Assembly: GCA_018823835.1 (NCBI GenBank)
Contig: JAHJHT010000004.1
Coordinates: 1 to 64,000, forward strand
From: Alphaproteobacteria bacterium
Lineage (GTDB): Bacteria > Pseudomonadota > Alphaproteobacteria > Rhizobiales > Rhizobiaceae
Direction: 5' to 3'
DNA: 64,000 bases
The notes beneath the pieces are model-generated. The model ran no database searches, was not told the origin of the DNA, and saw nothing but the letters and a program-made list of their open reading frames with translations. Made by a program: the position numbers and the translations under genes. This document shows, one piece after another, positions 30,320-39,568 of this stretch (within the stretch, counting starts at the first letter, position 1; the number at the start of each line of letters is the position of its first letter).

Positions 30320-31303
30320 ATGGAACAAGTGCAGTCGAAACAGGGACAGGGCCGGGTGGCTGACGCGCCGAGCGGCCACTGGGTCTACCGGGTGCTGCCG
30401 AGGTGGCTCTGGCCCTATGCACAGCTGGCGCGGTGGGACCGCCCGATCGGCTGGCAGCTGCTTCTGTGGCCGTGCTGGTGGTCGGCGGCCCTTGCGGCAA
30501 GCGCCTATGCGCGCCCCGACGACCCGCTGCCGACGCTTCTGCCGTCGATGGCGACGCTGCTGCTGTTCTTCATCGGCGCGGTGGCCATGCGCGGCGCCGG
30601 CTGCACCTTCAACGACGTGGTGGACGCCAGGATCGACGAGCAGGTGGAGCGAACGCGTTCGAGGCCCCTACCCTCCGGCCAGGTGTCGAAACGGCAGGCC
30701 TGGCTGTTCATCGTGCTGCAGGCGCTGGCCGGGCTGGCGGTGCTGCTGCAGTTCAACGGCTTCACCGTGCTGACCGGCATGGTGTCGCTCGCCATCGTGG
30801 CGATCTATCCCTTCCTGAAGCGCTTCACCAACTGGCCCCAGCTCGGCCTCGGGCTGGCCTTCTCCTGGGGCGCACTGATGGGCTGGACGGCGGAGTTCGG
30901 CGATATCGGCCGGCCGGCGGTGCTGCTCTATCTCGGCTCGATCTTCTGGGTGATCGGCTACGACACGATCTATGCGCACCAGGACCGCGAGGACGATGCC
31001 ATGGTCGGCGTGAGGTCGACGGCGCGGCTGTTCGGCGACAGCACGAAATCCTGGCTGATCGGCCTCTACGGCGGCGCGCTGATCTTAATGGCAAGCGCGT
31101 TTTCGGCCGCCCAGGTGCCGGTGCCGGCGATGGCCGGGCTGCTCGCGGCCGCCGCGCACATGGCGCGCCAGATCGCGATGCTCGACATCGACGACCCCGA
31201 CCAGTGCCTGCGGCTCTTCAAGTCCAACAATGTCGTCGGCTGGCTGATCTTCCTCGGCCTGATCGGCGGCGGCGTCTGGGGGGCGCTGAAACCGCTGATC
31301 TGA
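30320..31303 (+). CDS. ubiA: 4-hydroxybenzoate octaprenyltransferase
   Basis: UbiA attaches the polyprenyl tail to 4-hydroxybenzoate in ubiquinone synthesis at the inner membrane. The 327-residue protein has the first Asp-rich motif NDVVDARIDEQVERT (98-112) followed by RSRPL, and the second at DTIYAHQDREDD (about 222-233), among about eight membrane helices. The ATG at 30320 gives the usual length; an upstream frame to 30251 is less likely. The polyprenyl diphosphate substrate would come from IspB, also encoded in this window. Confidence 0.95.
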   Translation: MEQVQSKQGQGRVADAPSGHWVYRVLPRWLWPYAQLARWDRPIGWQLLLWPCWWSAALAASAYARPDDPLPTLLPSMATLLLFFIGAVAMRGAGCTFNDVVDARIDEQVERTRSRPLPSGQVSKRQAWLFIVLQALAGLAVLLQFNGFTVLTGMVSLAIVAIYPFLKRFTNWPQLGLGLAFSWGALMGWTAEFGDIGRPAVLLYLGSIFWVIGYDTIYAHQDREDDAMVGVRSTARLFGDSTKSWLIGLYGGALILMASAFSAAQVPVPAMAGLLAAAAHMARQIAMLDIDDPDQCLRLFKSNNVVGWLIFLGLIGGGVWGALKPLI

Positions 31304-31311
31304 GCCGAGTT

Positions 31312-31875
31312 CTACTCGCGGGCGATGAGTTCCTGGCCGTCGATGACCAGCCGCATGCCGAGATTGCCGGGTTTGCGGCGGACCAGGAAGAACGGGCGGC
31401 GCGATGCGCCGCGGCGCTTGCGACGATCCTGCGCGGGCAGCGCCTTGATGGCCTCGCCAAGCGATTCCTCGAGCGTCCGCGCCACGCCGTCTGCCTCGAT
31501 CAGCAGCATCGGCAACCGGTAGGCATCGGCCCAGGCGCGCCAGTCGGCGGCGACATCCTCGAGATTGTCGGCGACCAGAAGCGGCACCGACAGCATCGGG
31601 TCATTGTGCAGCAGTTCGAGCGTCACGGTGACGTTGCCATCCTCGTCCTCGATGGCACGGGCAGCAACGCCCGAGAAGGCGTTGGCGGGCAGGACCACGA
31701 CGGCCGGCAGGCCGCTCATCTGCAGCAGGCGGCGCACGATCGCGCCGCGCTGGTCGATGGTGAACGTGACATCGCCAAAACTGTCATAGGTGGCGTAGCT
31801 CACTGCCTGGGGCAGGCGAAACGGGTCGAGACGCATGTTGCGGCCCGCCCAGACTGGCTTCAGTCCCGTGCTCAT
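31312..31875 (-). CDS. DUF6101-like protein
   Basis: The 187-residue product begins MSTGLKPVWAGRNMRLDPF and contains SFGDVTFTIDQRGAIVRR and a C-terminal segment rich in Arg and Lys (RRKRRGASRRPFFLVRRKPGNLG). I believe this is the rhizobial DUF6101 family, of unknown function, probably cytoplasmic. No signal peptide or membrane segment is visible. A hairpin at 31898-31922 lies just upstream of the start and would be part of its leader. It ends 8 bp from the convergent ubiA stop. Confidence 0.78.
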   Translation of the reverse strand: MSTGLKPVWAGRNMRLDPFRLPQAVSYATYDSFGDVTFTIDQRGAIVRRLLQMSGLPAVVVLPANAFSGVAARAIEDEDGNVTVTLELLHNDPMLSVPLLVADNLEDVAADWRAWADAYRLPMLLIEADGVARTLEESLGEAIKALPAQDRRKRRGASRRPFFLVRRKPGNLGMRLVIDGQELIARE

Positions 31876-31897
31876 TATGGTGCCTTCCTGTCTCTCC

Positions 31898-31922
31898 TGA
31901 GAGCCGCTTTTGGCGGTTCTCA
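31898..31922 (-). promoter_or_regulatory. Leader hairpin upstream of the DUF6101-like gene
   Basis: TGAGAGCCGC (31898-31907) and GCGGTTCTCA (31913-31922) form a 10-bp stem with one wobble pair and a TTTTG loop, ending 22 nt before the start codon. It is not followed by a T run on the minus strand, so termination is unlikely; it may stabilise the mRNA or bind a regulator. Confidence 0.4.
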
Positions 31923-32064
31923 CGGACCAGTTTTCCCGGTCTCGTTATGGGATCGACAGTAGCGGGGGGACCTTACCACCCGGCTTAAGAAGTCGGTTAA
32001 ATTTTGCTGATCACGGCGATGGTTATCGAATTCCGACCAGGTGGAACAGGTTGGCAGGCTTTGT

Positions 32065-33495
32065 TTACAACAGCTTACCGGGGTTCATGATGCCCGCCGG
32101 ATCGAAGGCTGCCTTGATCCGCCGCATCAGGTCGGTGGCGACAGGCGGCGCGGTGGCGAGCAGCTCGTCGCGCTTCAGCTGGCCGATGCCGTGCTCGGCC
32201 GAAATCGACCCGCCAAGTTCGCGCACGATGTCGTGGACGGCCTTGTTCATGGCCCGGTAGAGATCGAGAAAGGCCTTCGGATCGCCGCCGGCGGGCTGCG
32301 ACACGTTGTAGTGCAGGTTGCCGTCGCCCATGTGGCCGAAACAGACGACGCGCGCCTGCGGGCTGACCGATGCGACGGCGTCGGCCGCCCGCGCGATGAA
32401 AGCGGGGATCGAGACCACCGGGACGGAGATGTCGTGCTTGATCGAGGCGCCCTCCGGCTTCTGCGCGTCCGACAGGTTCTCGCGCAGGGACCAGAAGGCG
32501 TGCGCCTGGGCAAGGCTTGCCGCAATGACCGCGTCGCCGGCGATGCCCGTCTCCAGGCCTTCGGTGAGGATCTCCTCCATCAGGCCGGAGGCGTCCTCGG
32601 CCGAGCGCCCCGACGAGATCTCGACCAGTGCATTCCACGGCCAGGGCGATTCCAGCGGCGCGACGGCGTCCGGCGTGTATTGCAGCACGAAATCGAGCGG
32701 CGTCCTGCCGACCAGTTCGAAGGCGGTCAGGCTGCCGCCGGCCCGGCCGGTGGCGACACCGAAAAGCGCCAGCGCATCCTCCGGCGAGTTGAGCCCGACC
32801 CAGGCCACCTCGCGCCCCCGCGGCTTGGGGAAGAGCTTCAGCACGGCCGCGGTGATGATGCCGAGCGTCCCCTCGGCGCCGACGAAAAGGTCCTTCAGGT
32901 CGTAGCCCGTATTGTCCTTCTTGAGCTTGCGCAGATCGTCGAGCACCTCGCCGGTGGGCAGCACCACCTCGAGACCAAGACAGAGTTCGCGCGTGTTGCC
33001 GTAGGCCAGCACGGCCGTGCCGCCGGCGTTGGAGGACAGGTTGCCGCCGATCTGGCAGGAACCCTGCGAGGCAAGCGACAGGGGAAACAGACGGTCCGCG
33101 GCGTCCGCTACCTGGTGCAGCGTCTCGAGCACCATGCCGGCCTCGACGGTGACGGTGTTGGAGAGCGGGTCGAGCTCGCGCACCCGGTTGAGGCGCGACA
33201 GCGACACGACGACCTCGCCGCCGGTAGCATGCGGCACCTGTGCGCCGACGAGCCCCGTATTGCCCCCCTGCGGCACGATGTGCGTGCCTGTCTCGCTGGC
33301 CAGCGCGAGGATGCGGCTGACCTCTTCGACGCTTGCCGGCTTGAGCACCAGCGGCGAACGACCGGGGTAGAGACCTCGCGGCTCGTGCAGATAGGGGGCG
33401 ATCTCCGCCTCGCCTCGCACCGCATGGGCCGCACCGACGATTGCCACGAAACGGTCGAGCAATGCCGCGTCGATGCCATCAACACTCGAGGTCAT
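32065..33495 (-). CDS. FAD-linked 2-hydroxyacid oxidase/dehydrogenase
   Basis: The 476-residue flavoprotein belongs to the VAO family (GlcD/D-2-hydroxyglutarate dehydrogenase-like). The FAD-binding domain has VPQGGNTGLVGAQVPHA at about 74-90 and QIGGNLSSNAGGTAVLAYGN at about 148-167. The C-terminal domain has GHMGDGNLHYNV and AEHGIGQLKRDEL with the histidines expected for substrate binding. Likely substrates are D-lactate or D-2-hydroxyglutarate; the sequence alone does not decide. The start overlaps the sua5 stop in TGATG, indicating coupled translation with tRNA modification, which has no evident metabolic logic. Confidence 0.9.
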   Translation of the reverse strand: MTSSVDGIDAALLDRFVAIVGAAHAVRGEAEIAPYLHEPRGLYPGRSPLVLKPASVEEVSRILALASETGTHIVPQGGNTGLVGAQVPHATGGEVVVSLSRLNRVRELDPLSNTVTVEAGMVLETLHQVADAADRLFPLSLASQGSCQIGGNLSSNAGGTAVLAYGNTRELCLGLEVVLPTGEVLDDLRKLKKDNTGYDLKDLFVGAEGTLGIITAAVLKLFPKPRGREVAWVGLNSPEDALALFGVATGRAGGSLTAFELVGRTPLDFVLQYTPDAVAPLESPWPWNALVEISSGRSAEDASGLMEEILTEGLETGIAGDAVIAASLAQAHAFWSLRENLSDAQKPEGASIKHDISVPVVSIPAFIARAADAVASVSPQARVVCFGHMGDGNLHYNVSQPAGGDPKAFLDLYRAMNKAVHDIVRELGGSISAEHGIGQLKRDELLATAPPVATDLMRRIKAAFDPAGIMNPGKLL

Positions 33496-34478
33496 CAGGA
33501 TGCCTGGTGCCGGCCGGTCGTTACCTCGCGCGGCGCCGCCGCACGGTTCAGCCGGTCGTTGATCGCCTCGCCGAGCCCCCTTGCGGGAATCGGTGCAACG
33601 GCGATGGTCGCCGCGCCACGCTGATCGAGCGCCTTGAGGTGAGAGAACAGGTTGCTCGCCGCCTCGCGCAGGTCGCCGGACGGCGAAAGGTTGAGGACGG
33701 CGACGGCTGCATCGGCCATTTCGGGCGGCACGGCGCCAAAAGCGAGAAACGCTTCGCCGGGCCTGATGTCGGTGGCGCCGACGCGCACGGCGGCGGCGGG
33801 CGCGTAATGCGAGGCGAGCATGCCCGGCGCCTCGACGCCGGCGCCCGGTTCGCGCAGCAGCGATCGTCGCGCGACGGCCTCGATGACCTCCGCGGCAATG
33901 CCGCCCGGGCGCAGCAGGCGAAGCGACTGCCCGTCGACCTTGACGATGGTCGATTCCAAGCCGACCGGCGTCGGTCCACCATCAACGATCAGTGGGATGC
34001 GGTCGCCGAGATCGGCTGCGACGGCCTCTGCGGTGGTGGCGGTGATGCGGCCCGACGAATTGGCGCTCGGTGCGGCCAGCGGACGCCCGAGCCGCCCGAT
34101 CAGTGTGGCGCCGAAGCCCTGCGGCATGCGCAGCGCGATGGTATCGAGCCCCGCTGTGACCAGCGGGTGTATGTCGGCGCCCGGCGCCAGCGGCAGCACC
34201 AGCGTCAGCGGCCCCGGCCAGAAGGCCTCGGCAAGCTTGGTGGAAAGCGGGTCGAATACGGCGATACGCCGTGCCATCGCCATGCCGGCGACATGCGCGA
34301 TGAGCGGGTTGAAGCGCGGCCGGCCCTTGGCCTCGAAGATCCGCGCAACCGCCTCGCCGTTCGTCGCGTCGCCGGCGAGGCCGTAGACGGTCTCGGTCGG
34401 GATGGCGACGATCTCGCCGGCCTTGAGCAGTGCAAGCGCGCCCGCCAGTGCGTCGTCGATCTTGAGGATTTGCGCCAC
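33495..34478 (-). CDS. L-threonylcarbamoyladenylate synthase (Sua5 type)
   Basis: Sua5 makes threonylcarbamoyl-AMP for the t6A37 modification of ANN-decoding tRNAs. The 327-residue protein has a YrdC domain with PTETVYGLAGDA (27-38) and the KGRPRFNPL motif (51-59) that binds ATP and threonine, and PLAAPSANSSG further on. A C-terminal Sua5 domain (about 220-327) marks it as the long Sua5 form rather than short TsaC. It is the first gene of a two-gene unit with the flavin oxidase. Confidence 0.93.
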   Translation of the reverse strand: MAQILKIDDALAGALALLKAGEIVAIPTETVYGLAGDATNGEAVARIFEAKGRPRFNPLIAHVAGMAMARRIAVFDPLSTKLAEAFWPGPLTLVLPLAPGADIHPLVTAGLDTIALRMPQGFGATLIGRLGRPLAAPSANSSGRITATTAEAVAADLGDRIPLIVDGGPTPVGLESTIVKVDGQSLRLLRPGGIAAEVIEAVARRSLLREPGAGVEAPGMLASHYAPAAAVRVGATDIRPGEAFLAFGAVPPEMADAAVAVLNLSPSGDLREAASNLFSHLKALDQRGAATIAVAPIPARGLGEAINDRLNRAAAPREVTTGRHQAS

Positions 34479-34655
34479 GCCCGCCCTTCCGAATTGGGGT
34501 CAAAGCTTGCTATCGCGCGGCGCGCGGGGGGGCAAGGCCCTGCCGGGCACCATTTTGTTAATCGGTAAAATGCTAGTTTCAGCCGAAACGCGACGTCAAC
34601 AGGCGGATGGCATACTGCTGCCCGACACTATTGCTTTGGAACAGGCCGACTATTC

Positions 34656-35216
34656 ATGCGGATGATCGCAGCATTGGTCCTCATCGCGGCAGTGGCCGGG
34701 GGCGAAGCGCAGGCTTCCTCCTTCGTCACGCCCGAAGCCCTGCCCGAGCCGATCGGGCCTTCCTTCGTGGTGCTCGGCGAGACGACTGCAGCTGGCACGC
34801 TCCAGGTGCAGGAGAACGACACCGCGTCCGGCGCGGCGCTGTCCGTCGAAATGCTCCCGATGCCTTCCTTCAGCATCATGGGCGAAGCGGCGAGTTCGTC
34901 TACGCCGTCGATCGTCGCGCTCGGCGAACCGGCGGCAGGCATCGCCTATGACGAGGTCGCGGCCATCCCGCAGCCGGCGCAGAAAAGCGGTCGCGTGATG
35001 ATGCCGATGATCATTCGCGGCGGAATCGTCGGCGATGCGTTCGCGCAGCCGATCTACTCGTCCGGGTCGCCGGACGAGGCGCCCACTGTGGCACTCGATC
35101 CGAACGACCGGGGCACTGCATCCAAGCGCAAGGCGCTGAAGCGGCAGGCTGAACAGCAGCGGGCGATGGAGTCGGCACCGCAGGCGGCGCCGGCACCCAA
35201 GCCGCTCACCGAATAG
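34656..35216 (+). CDS. Secreted hypothetical protein with internal repeats
   Basis: The 186-residue product has a signal peptide (MRMIAALVLIAAVAGGEAQA). The mature part contains three related segments: GPSFVVLGET, MPSFSIMGEA and TPSIVALGEP, each a short hydrophobic strand followed by Gly-Glu, spaced about 35 and 15 residues apart. The C-terminal third is Pro/Ala-rich and basic (SKRKALKRQAEQQ). I recognise no family. A weak ribosome binding site precedes the ATG; a second ATG two codons later is an alternative. It precedes another secreted hypothetical on the same strand. Confidence 0.65.
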   Translation: MRMIAALVLIAAVAGGEAQASSFVTPEALPEPIGPSFVVLGETTAAGTLQVQENDTASGAALSVEMLPMPSFSIMGEAASSSTPSIVALGEPAAGIAYDEVAAIPQPAQKSGRVMMPMIIRGGIVGDAFAQPIYSSGSPDEAPTVALDPNDRGTASKRKALKRQAEQQRAMESAPQAAPAPKPLTE

Positions 35217-35323
35217 CGACGCTTGACGCGCGGCGCGGTGCGCAGCACCCTCCTCCGCTACCGGGTCTCGTAGAGCGTCGGCGCTGGGCCGGCGGCGAGA
35301 CCGGCGCGGTCGGGAAGAAGACG

Positions 35324-35713
35324 ATGATCAAGCCTGTTCGAGTTCTTGCCGTTGGCCTGGCCCTGGCGCTGGCGTGGCTGCCTTCGGCCGCAGCCGCCGA
35401 CGAACTGATCGGCACCTATGTCGCGCGCATCTCGTGGAAGGACCATGAATCGAGCACCGGCCGCAAGCTCGATACGGCAGCGCAGGTGGTGCGGCAGGAC
35501 CGCGCCAACGTGCACAAGCACATCCAGACCGACGAGGAAGACGACATCGACGTCTGGTTCACCACCAACGCCAAGCGCACCAGCTTCGAGGTACTGCTGA
35601 ACCGGGAGGGCGCCATCGACCAGGCGACACGGCGCGCCATCATGGAGGGCGAGCCGCTGATCGAGGTCGAGGTCTACCGCAACAGCGTCAAGGTCGTCCT
35701 GCTCAGCGGCTGA
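35324..35713 (+). CDS. Secreted hypothetical protein
   Basis: The 129-residue product has a signal peptide (to about residue 25, LPSAAAADE) and a compact mature domain beginning LIGTYVARISWKDHESS, with many charged residues (HIQTDEEDDIDVWF) and a C-terminal beta-like run VEVEVYRNSVKVVLLSG. No named family was recognised. GGGAAGAAG lies just before the ATG. It ends 17 bp from the convergent glyS gene. Function unknown. Confidence 0.75.
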   Translation: MIKPVRVLAVGLALALAWLPSAAAADELIGTYVARISWKDHESSTGRKLDTAAQVVRQDRANVHKHIQTDEEDDIDVWFTTNAKRTSFEVLLNREGAIDQATRRAIMEGEPLIEVEVYRNSVKVVLLSG

Positions 35714-35730
35714 GCCGATCGCGAGACTTT

Positions 35731-37959
35731 TTAGCCCGCGATCTTCGAGAAGTCGGCGACCTGATCGGTGGCGGCGCGGATGCGCAACAGCAGCGCAAGG
35801 CGGTTGGCGCGGACATTCTCGTCCGGGTCGTTTACCAGCACATGCTCGAAAAATGAATCAACCGGTTCACGCAGCACGCTAAGCGCCAGCATGGCGGCGG
35901 AAAAGTCTTCGTTCTGAATCGCTTGGCCGGCTTCCTTCTCGGCCTGATTCACCGCGGCGAAGAGCTTTTTTTCCGGTTCTTCACGCAGCAATGAAGGATC
36001 GACCGCTTCCGCGATCGCGGTTTTCTTCTTCTCCTCGGCGGCCAGAATATTGGCGGCACGCTTGGTGCCGGCGAGCAGGTTCTTGCCTTCGTCGGTGGCA
36101 AGGAAGAAGCCGAGGGCCTCGACGCGGCGGACGATGGCGAGGAGGTCGTCTGACTCGGGTGTGATGACGGCGTCGATGAGATCGTGACGCGCACCCTGGT
36201 CGCGGAGGTAGACCTTCAGGCGGTCGTGGAAGAAGGAGAGGAGGTCTAGGTTTCTAGCTGGCCTCATGTCGTCGGCTGAGCGAACAGTCGCAGGCTCAAT
36301 CGATTCCGGAGCAAGGCCGCTTTCCCAGAACTTCAAGTTGCTAAGCATCGGCAATCTAATCGCATTCTCAAGTACCAACCTAATCACGCCAAGCGCCGCG
36401 CGCCGAAGTGCATAGGGGTCCTTCGAGCCGGTCGGCTTTTCGTCGATGGCCCAGAAGCCGACCAGCGTGTCGAGCTTGTCGGCGAGCGCCACCGCGATAG
36501 ACACCGGGTCGGTCGGCACGCTGTCGCCGGGACCCTGCGGCTTGTAGTGCTCCTCGATGGCCGCGGCGACGGACGGATTCTCGCCCTGAAGCAACGCATA
36601 CTTGCGGCCCATGGCGCCCTGCAATTCGGGGAACTCGCCGACGATTTCGGTGGTGAGATCGGCCTTGGCGAGCACCGCCGCACGAGCCGCCAGATCGGGA
36701 TCGGCGCCGACCAGCGGTGCGATCTCCTGCGCCAGACGCCGGATGCGCTCGACGCGCTGCCCTTGAGTGCCGAGCTTGGCGTGGAAGGTGACGCCGAGAT
36801 GGTCGAGGCGGGCCATGCGCTGGTCGAGCGGCTTCTTGAGGTCGAGCCCGAACTTCTCGGCCGACGCCGTCAGCTGGTCGAGGTCCGGCAGGTCGGCCTG
36901 GTCGGTCTTCCAGAAATAGAGCGCGTCGGAAAGTCGTGCGCGCACGACCTTGCCGTTGCCATGCGCGATCTCCTTGCCGCCGTCGGTCGCCTCGATATTG
37001 GCGGTGACGACGAAACGGTTCGACAGCGCCTCGCCGCCATGCGGCCGCGTGACTAAGCATTTCTGGTTGGCGCGGATGGTGAGGCGGATGACTTCCGGCG
37101 GGATGGCCAGAAAATCCTGCTCGAATTCGCCGAGCAGAACGACCGGCCATTCGACGAGGCCCGACACTTCCTCCAGCAGCCCTTCGTCCTCGACCAGATC
37201 GAGACCGTTGGCGAAGGCGAGGTTCTTGGCGTCAGCGAGGATGATCTCCTTGCGGCGGTCAGCGTCGATGACGACCTTTGCCGCCTCAAGCTTCGCGGCA
37301 TAGTCCTCGAAGCGGCGCACGGTGATGGCGTCGGGCGCATGGAAGCGGTGGCCGTAGGTGACATTGCCGGAACGGATGCCGCCAACCTCGAAGTCGACGA
37401 CCACCGGCTCCTCCGTCTCGGGGCCGAAGGTGCAGACGATGGACTGCAACGGGCGTACCCATCGCAGCGTTTCGCCGCCGAGCCCGGCAATGCCGGAATA
37501 GGTCAGGCCCCTGGGGCCGGAAGCGGCGCCCCAGCGCATCTCCTTCGGCCAGGGAAAGCTGCGCACGACGCCGGGGATCAGCCCGGCGATGATCTCTTCC
37601 GCCGCCCTGCCAGGCTTCGAGATATGGGCGACGTAGAAATCGCCCTTCTTGGGATCGCTGTGGATGTGGGCCTCCTCGACCGACGACAGGCCGGCCGAGC
37701 GCAGAAAACCCTGGATTGCCTGCTCGGGCGCCTTGGTGCTCGGGCCCTTGCGTTCCTCGTGCACGTCCCTGGAGCGCGCGGTCAGGCCGCGCAGGTCGAG
37801 CACCAGGCGGCGGGGCGTCCAGTATTCGCGCGCGGCCTCATAGGTCAGGCCGGCCTCGACAAGGCCGTCGGTGACCATCTTTTTGAGGTCGCCGGCAGCC
37901 TTGCGCTGCATGCGCGCGGGGATTTCCTCGCTGCGAAGCTCAAGTAGCAAGTCGGGCAT
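35731..37959 (-). CDS. glyS: Glycine--tRNA ligase beta subunit
   Basis: GlyS is the large subunit of the bacterial alpha2beta2 glycyl-tRNA synthetase. The 742-residue protein begins [18 protein letters not shown], the family opening, and has the HD-like central segment and the C-terminal anticodon-binding DALR-type region (about 560-700). Length is slightly above the usual 690-720. Residues about 525-571 (36245-36387) are written in codons unlike the rest of the gene (ATT, AGG, TTG, GTA, AGA, CTA), which suggests a recombined or inserted patch that kept the frame. The partner glyQ lies upstream, separated by two small opposite-strand ORFs. Confidence 0.96.
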   Translation of the reverse strand: MPDLLLELRSEEIPARMQRKAAGDLKKMVTDGLVEAGLTYEAAREYWTPRRLVLDLRGLTARSRDVHEERKGPSTKAPEQAIQGFLRSAGLSSVEEAHIHSDPKKGDFYVAHISKPGRAAEEIIAGLIPGVVRSFPWPKEMRWGAASGPRGLTYSGIAGLGGETLRWVRPLQSIVCTFGPETEEPVVVDFEVGGIRSGNVTYGHRFHAPDAITVRRFEDYAAKLEAAKVVIDADRRKEIILADAKNLAFANGLDLVEDEGLLEEVSGLVEWPVVLLGEFEQDFLAIPPEVIRLTIRANQKCLVTRPHGGEALSNRFVVTANIEATDGGKEIAHGNGKVVRARLSDALYFWKTDQADLPDLDQLTASAEKFGLDLKKPLDQRMARLDHLGVTFHAKLGTQGQRVERIRRLAQEIAPLVGADPDLAARAAVLAKADLTTEIVGEFPELQGAMGRKYALLQGENPSVAAAIEEHYKPQGPGDSVPTDPVSIAVALADKLDTLVGFWAIDEKPTGSKDPYALRRAALGVIRLVLENAIRLPMLSNLKFWESGLAPESIEPATVRSADDMRPARNLDLLSFFHDRLKVYLRDQGARHDLIDAVITPESDDLLAIVRRVEALGFFLATDEGKNLLAGTKRAANILAAEEKKKTAIAEAVDPSLLREEPEKKLFAAVNQAEKEAGQAIQNEDFSAAMLALSVLREPVDSFFEHVLVNDPDENVRANRLALLLRIRAATDQVADFSKIAG

Positions 37960-38138
37960 GTTCGGTCTCGCTGAAACGGTTGGCGCGGGCATAGCAAGTC
38001 AGCCCTTGGCTGTCACCACCGGCTTTGCCTGAAACGATCCCTGCCACCCGCGATGAAAAAATCGCCCTTGCTTTGAACCAAAGCCGGATGCGGGGCGACA
38101 GACAGGCATAGCAACCCCGCATCGACCGGCAAACGACC

Positions 38139-38321
38139 ATGAAAACGGCCCCGACACTCATCCACCTTCTCGCGCTCAGCGCGCTGCTGGCCATCCATGT
38201 CGCAACACCGGGAGACGAGCAGATGCCGGGCATGCGCCGCGCGCTGGAAACGATCGCCGTATCCGGCAAGCAGATTTCAACGCCGACCGAGGTTCCGGCA
38301 ACGGCCGGGCCGGCGGCCTGA
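38139..38321 (+). CDS. Small hypothetical protein
   Basis: The 60-residue frame begins MKTAPTLIHLLALSALLAIHVATP, a short hydrophobic N-terminus that could be a signal or anchor, and ends in a Pro/Ala/Thr-rich tail. The ribosome binding site is poor. It is followed after 13 bp by another small ORF with a strong ribosome binding site, which suggests a small two-gene unit between glyS and glyQ on the opposite strand. No family recognised. Confidence 0.42.
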   Translation: MKTAPTLIHLLALSALLAIHVATPGDEQMPGMRRALETIAVSGKQISTPTEVPATAGPAA

Positions 38322-38334
38322 GAGGAGAAAGAGC

Positions 38335-38520
38335 ATGCTGAAACTGATCACGGCCGCCGTCATCCGCCTGACGCTGCTCGCCGGCGCATGGGCCGCGCAG
38401 GACACGCTGGCGACCTCCACGCAGCCTCAGGAGACAGCGTTGCTGGTGCAGGCGCAGGCGGTGCCCGACCTCAACACGCTGACACCGACCATTCGCCTCA
38501 TAAGCCTGGCGCAACGGTAG
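38335..38520 (+). CDS. Small secreted-like hypothetical protein
   Basis: The 61-residue product begins MLKLITAAVIRLTLLAGAWAAQ, which resembles a signal peptide, then has a Thr/Gln-rich region and ends LNTLTPTIRLISLAQR. The start has an excellent ribosome binding site (AGGAGA, 7-nt spacing) beginning directly after the stop of the previous small ORF. It ends 14 bp from the convergent glyQ gene. No family recognised. Confidence 0.58.
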   Translation: MLKLITAAVIRLTLLAGAWAAQDTLATSTQPQETALLVQAQAVPDLNTLTPTIRLISLAQR

Positions 38521-38534
38521 GCAGTGGTTGCTGG

Positions 38535-39482
38535 CTAGGCCGCCACGGCGCCGCCCGCCTCGGTCTGCAGGAAGGCCTCGCCGCAGGCCTTCGACAGGTT
38601 GCGCACGCGAAGGATGTAGCTCTGGCGCTCGGTGACCGAGATCACGCCGCGCGCATCGAGCAGGTTGAAGACGTGGCTGGCCTTGATGCACTGGTCATAA
38701 GCCGGCAACACCATTCTGTGCAGCGCCAGATTGTCGTTTTCGGCCGGCGCGCCGGCCGCGAGCAGCGCCTTGCACTCGTTCTCGGCGTCTTCGAAATGCC
38801 TGAGCAGCATGGTCGTGTCGGCATGCTCGAAATTGTGCCTGGAATATTCCTGCTCGGCCTGCAGGAAGACCTCGCCGTAGCTGATCTTCTCGTCGCCCTC
38901 GCGGCCGTTGAAGTTGAGGTCGTAGACGTTGTCGACGCCCTGCACATACATGGCCAGCCGCTCGAGACCGTAGGTCAGTTCGCCGGCGACCGGCGAACAC
39001 TCGATGCCGCAGACCTGCTGGAAATAGGTGAACTGCGAGACTTCCATGCCGTCGCACCAGCACTCCCAACCGAGCCCCCAGGCGCCGAGCGTCGGGCTTT
39101 CCCAGTCGTCCTCGACGAAGCGGATGTCATGCACCAGCGGGTCGATGCCGATGGCTTCGAGGGAACCGAGATAGAGCTCCTGCAGGTTTGGCGGGTTGGG
39201 CTTCAGGATGACCTGATACTGGTAATAATGCTGCAGCCGGTTGGGATTTTCGCCGTAGCGCCCGTCCTTGGGCCGGCGCGAGGGCTGCACATAGGCGGCG
39301 TTCCAGCGCTTGGGCCCGAGCGCGCGCAATGTGGTCGCCGGATGAAACGTACCCGCGCCGACTTCCATGTCGTAGGGCTGCAGGATCACGCAGCCCTTGT
39401 CGGCCCAATAGGCGTGCAGCGTCAGGATCAGTCCCTGAAAGGAGCGGTCGGGGCGCATGTGGGCAGGCAGCGTGTCTGGCAA
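38535..39482 (-). CDS. glyQ: Glycine--tRNA ligase alpha subunit
   Basis: GlyQ is the catalytic alpha subunit of the alpha2beta2 glycyl-tRNA synthetase. The 315-residue length is typical. Motifs include [38 protein letters not shown] and the class II segments [20 protein letters not shown] and [14 protein letters not shown]. Its ATG at 39482 starts [16 protein letters not shown]; the ATG at residue 9 is an alternative. It is transcribed in the same direction as glyS but is not adjacent to it. Confidence 0.97.
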   Translation of the reverse strand: MPDTLPAHMRPDRSFQGLILTLHAYWADKGCVILQPYDMEVGAGTFHPATTLRALGPKRWNAAYVQPSRRPKDGRYGENPNRLQHYYQYQVILKPNPPNLQELYLGSLEAIGIDPLVHDIRFVEDDWESPTLGAWGLGWECWCDGMEVSQFTYFQQVCGIECSPVAGELTYGLERLAMYVQGVDNVYDLNFNGREGDEKISYGEVFLQAEQEYSRHNFEHADTTMLLRHFEDAENECKALLAAGAPAENDNLALHRMVLPAYDQCIKASHVFNLLDARGVISVTERQSYILRVRNLSKACGEAFLQTEAGGAVAA

Positions 39483-39568
39483 GGTAGCCTCGGGCGGTCG
39501 GCGAAGGATGGCCCGTCCTAGAGCGGCGTCACCGGAGCGTCAAGCTGCGCCGGCACGGCCAGACGCGC

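Noticed and set aside
31985..32000. TTAA-N8-TTAA as a CtrA site before the DUF6101-like gene
   Set aside because: The spacer is 8 bp rather than the 7 bp of the known CtrA motif, and the gene gives no cell-cycle hint.
35717..35743. Hairpin GATCGCG/CGCGATC between a hypothetical gene and glyS as a terminator
   Set aside because: Arms are only 7 bp with a 13-nt loop, it overlaps the glyS stop codon and no T run follows.
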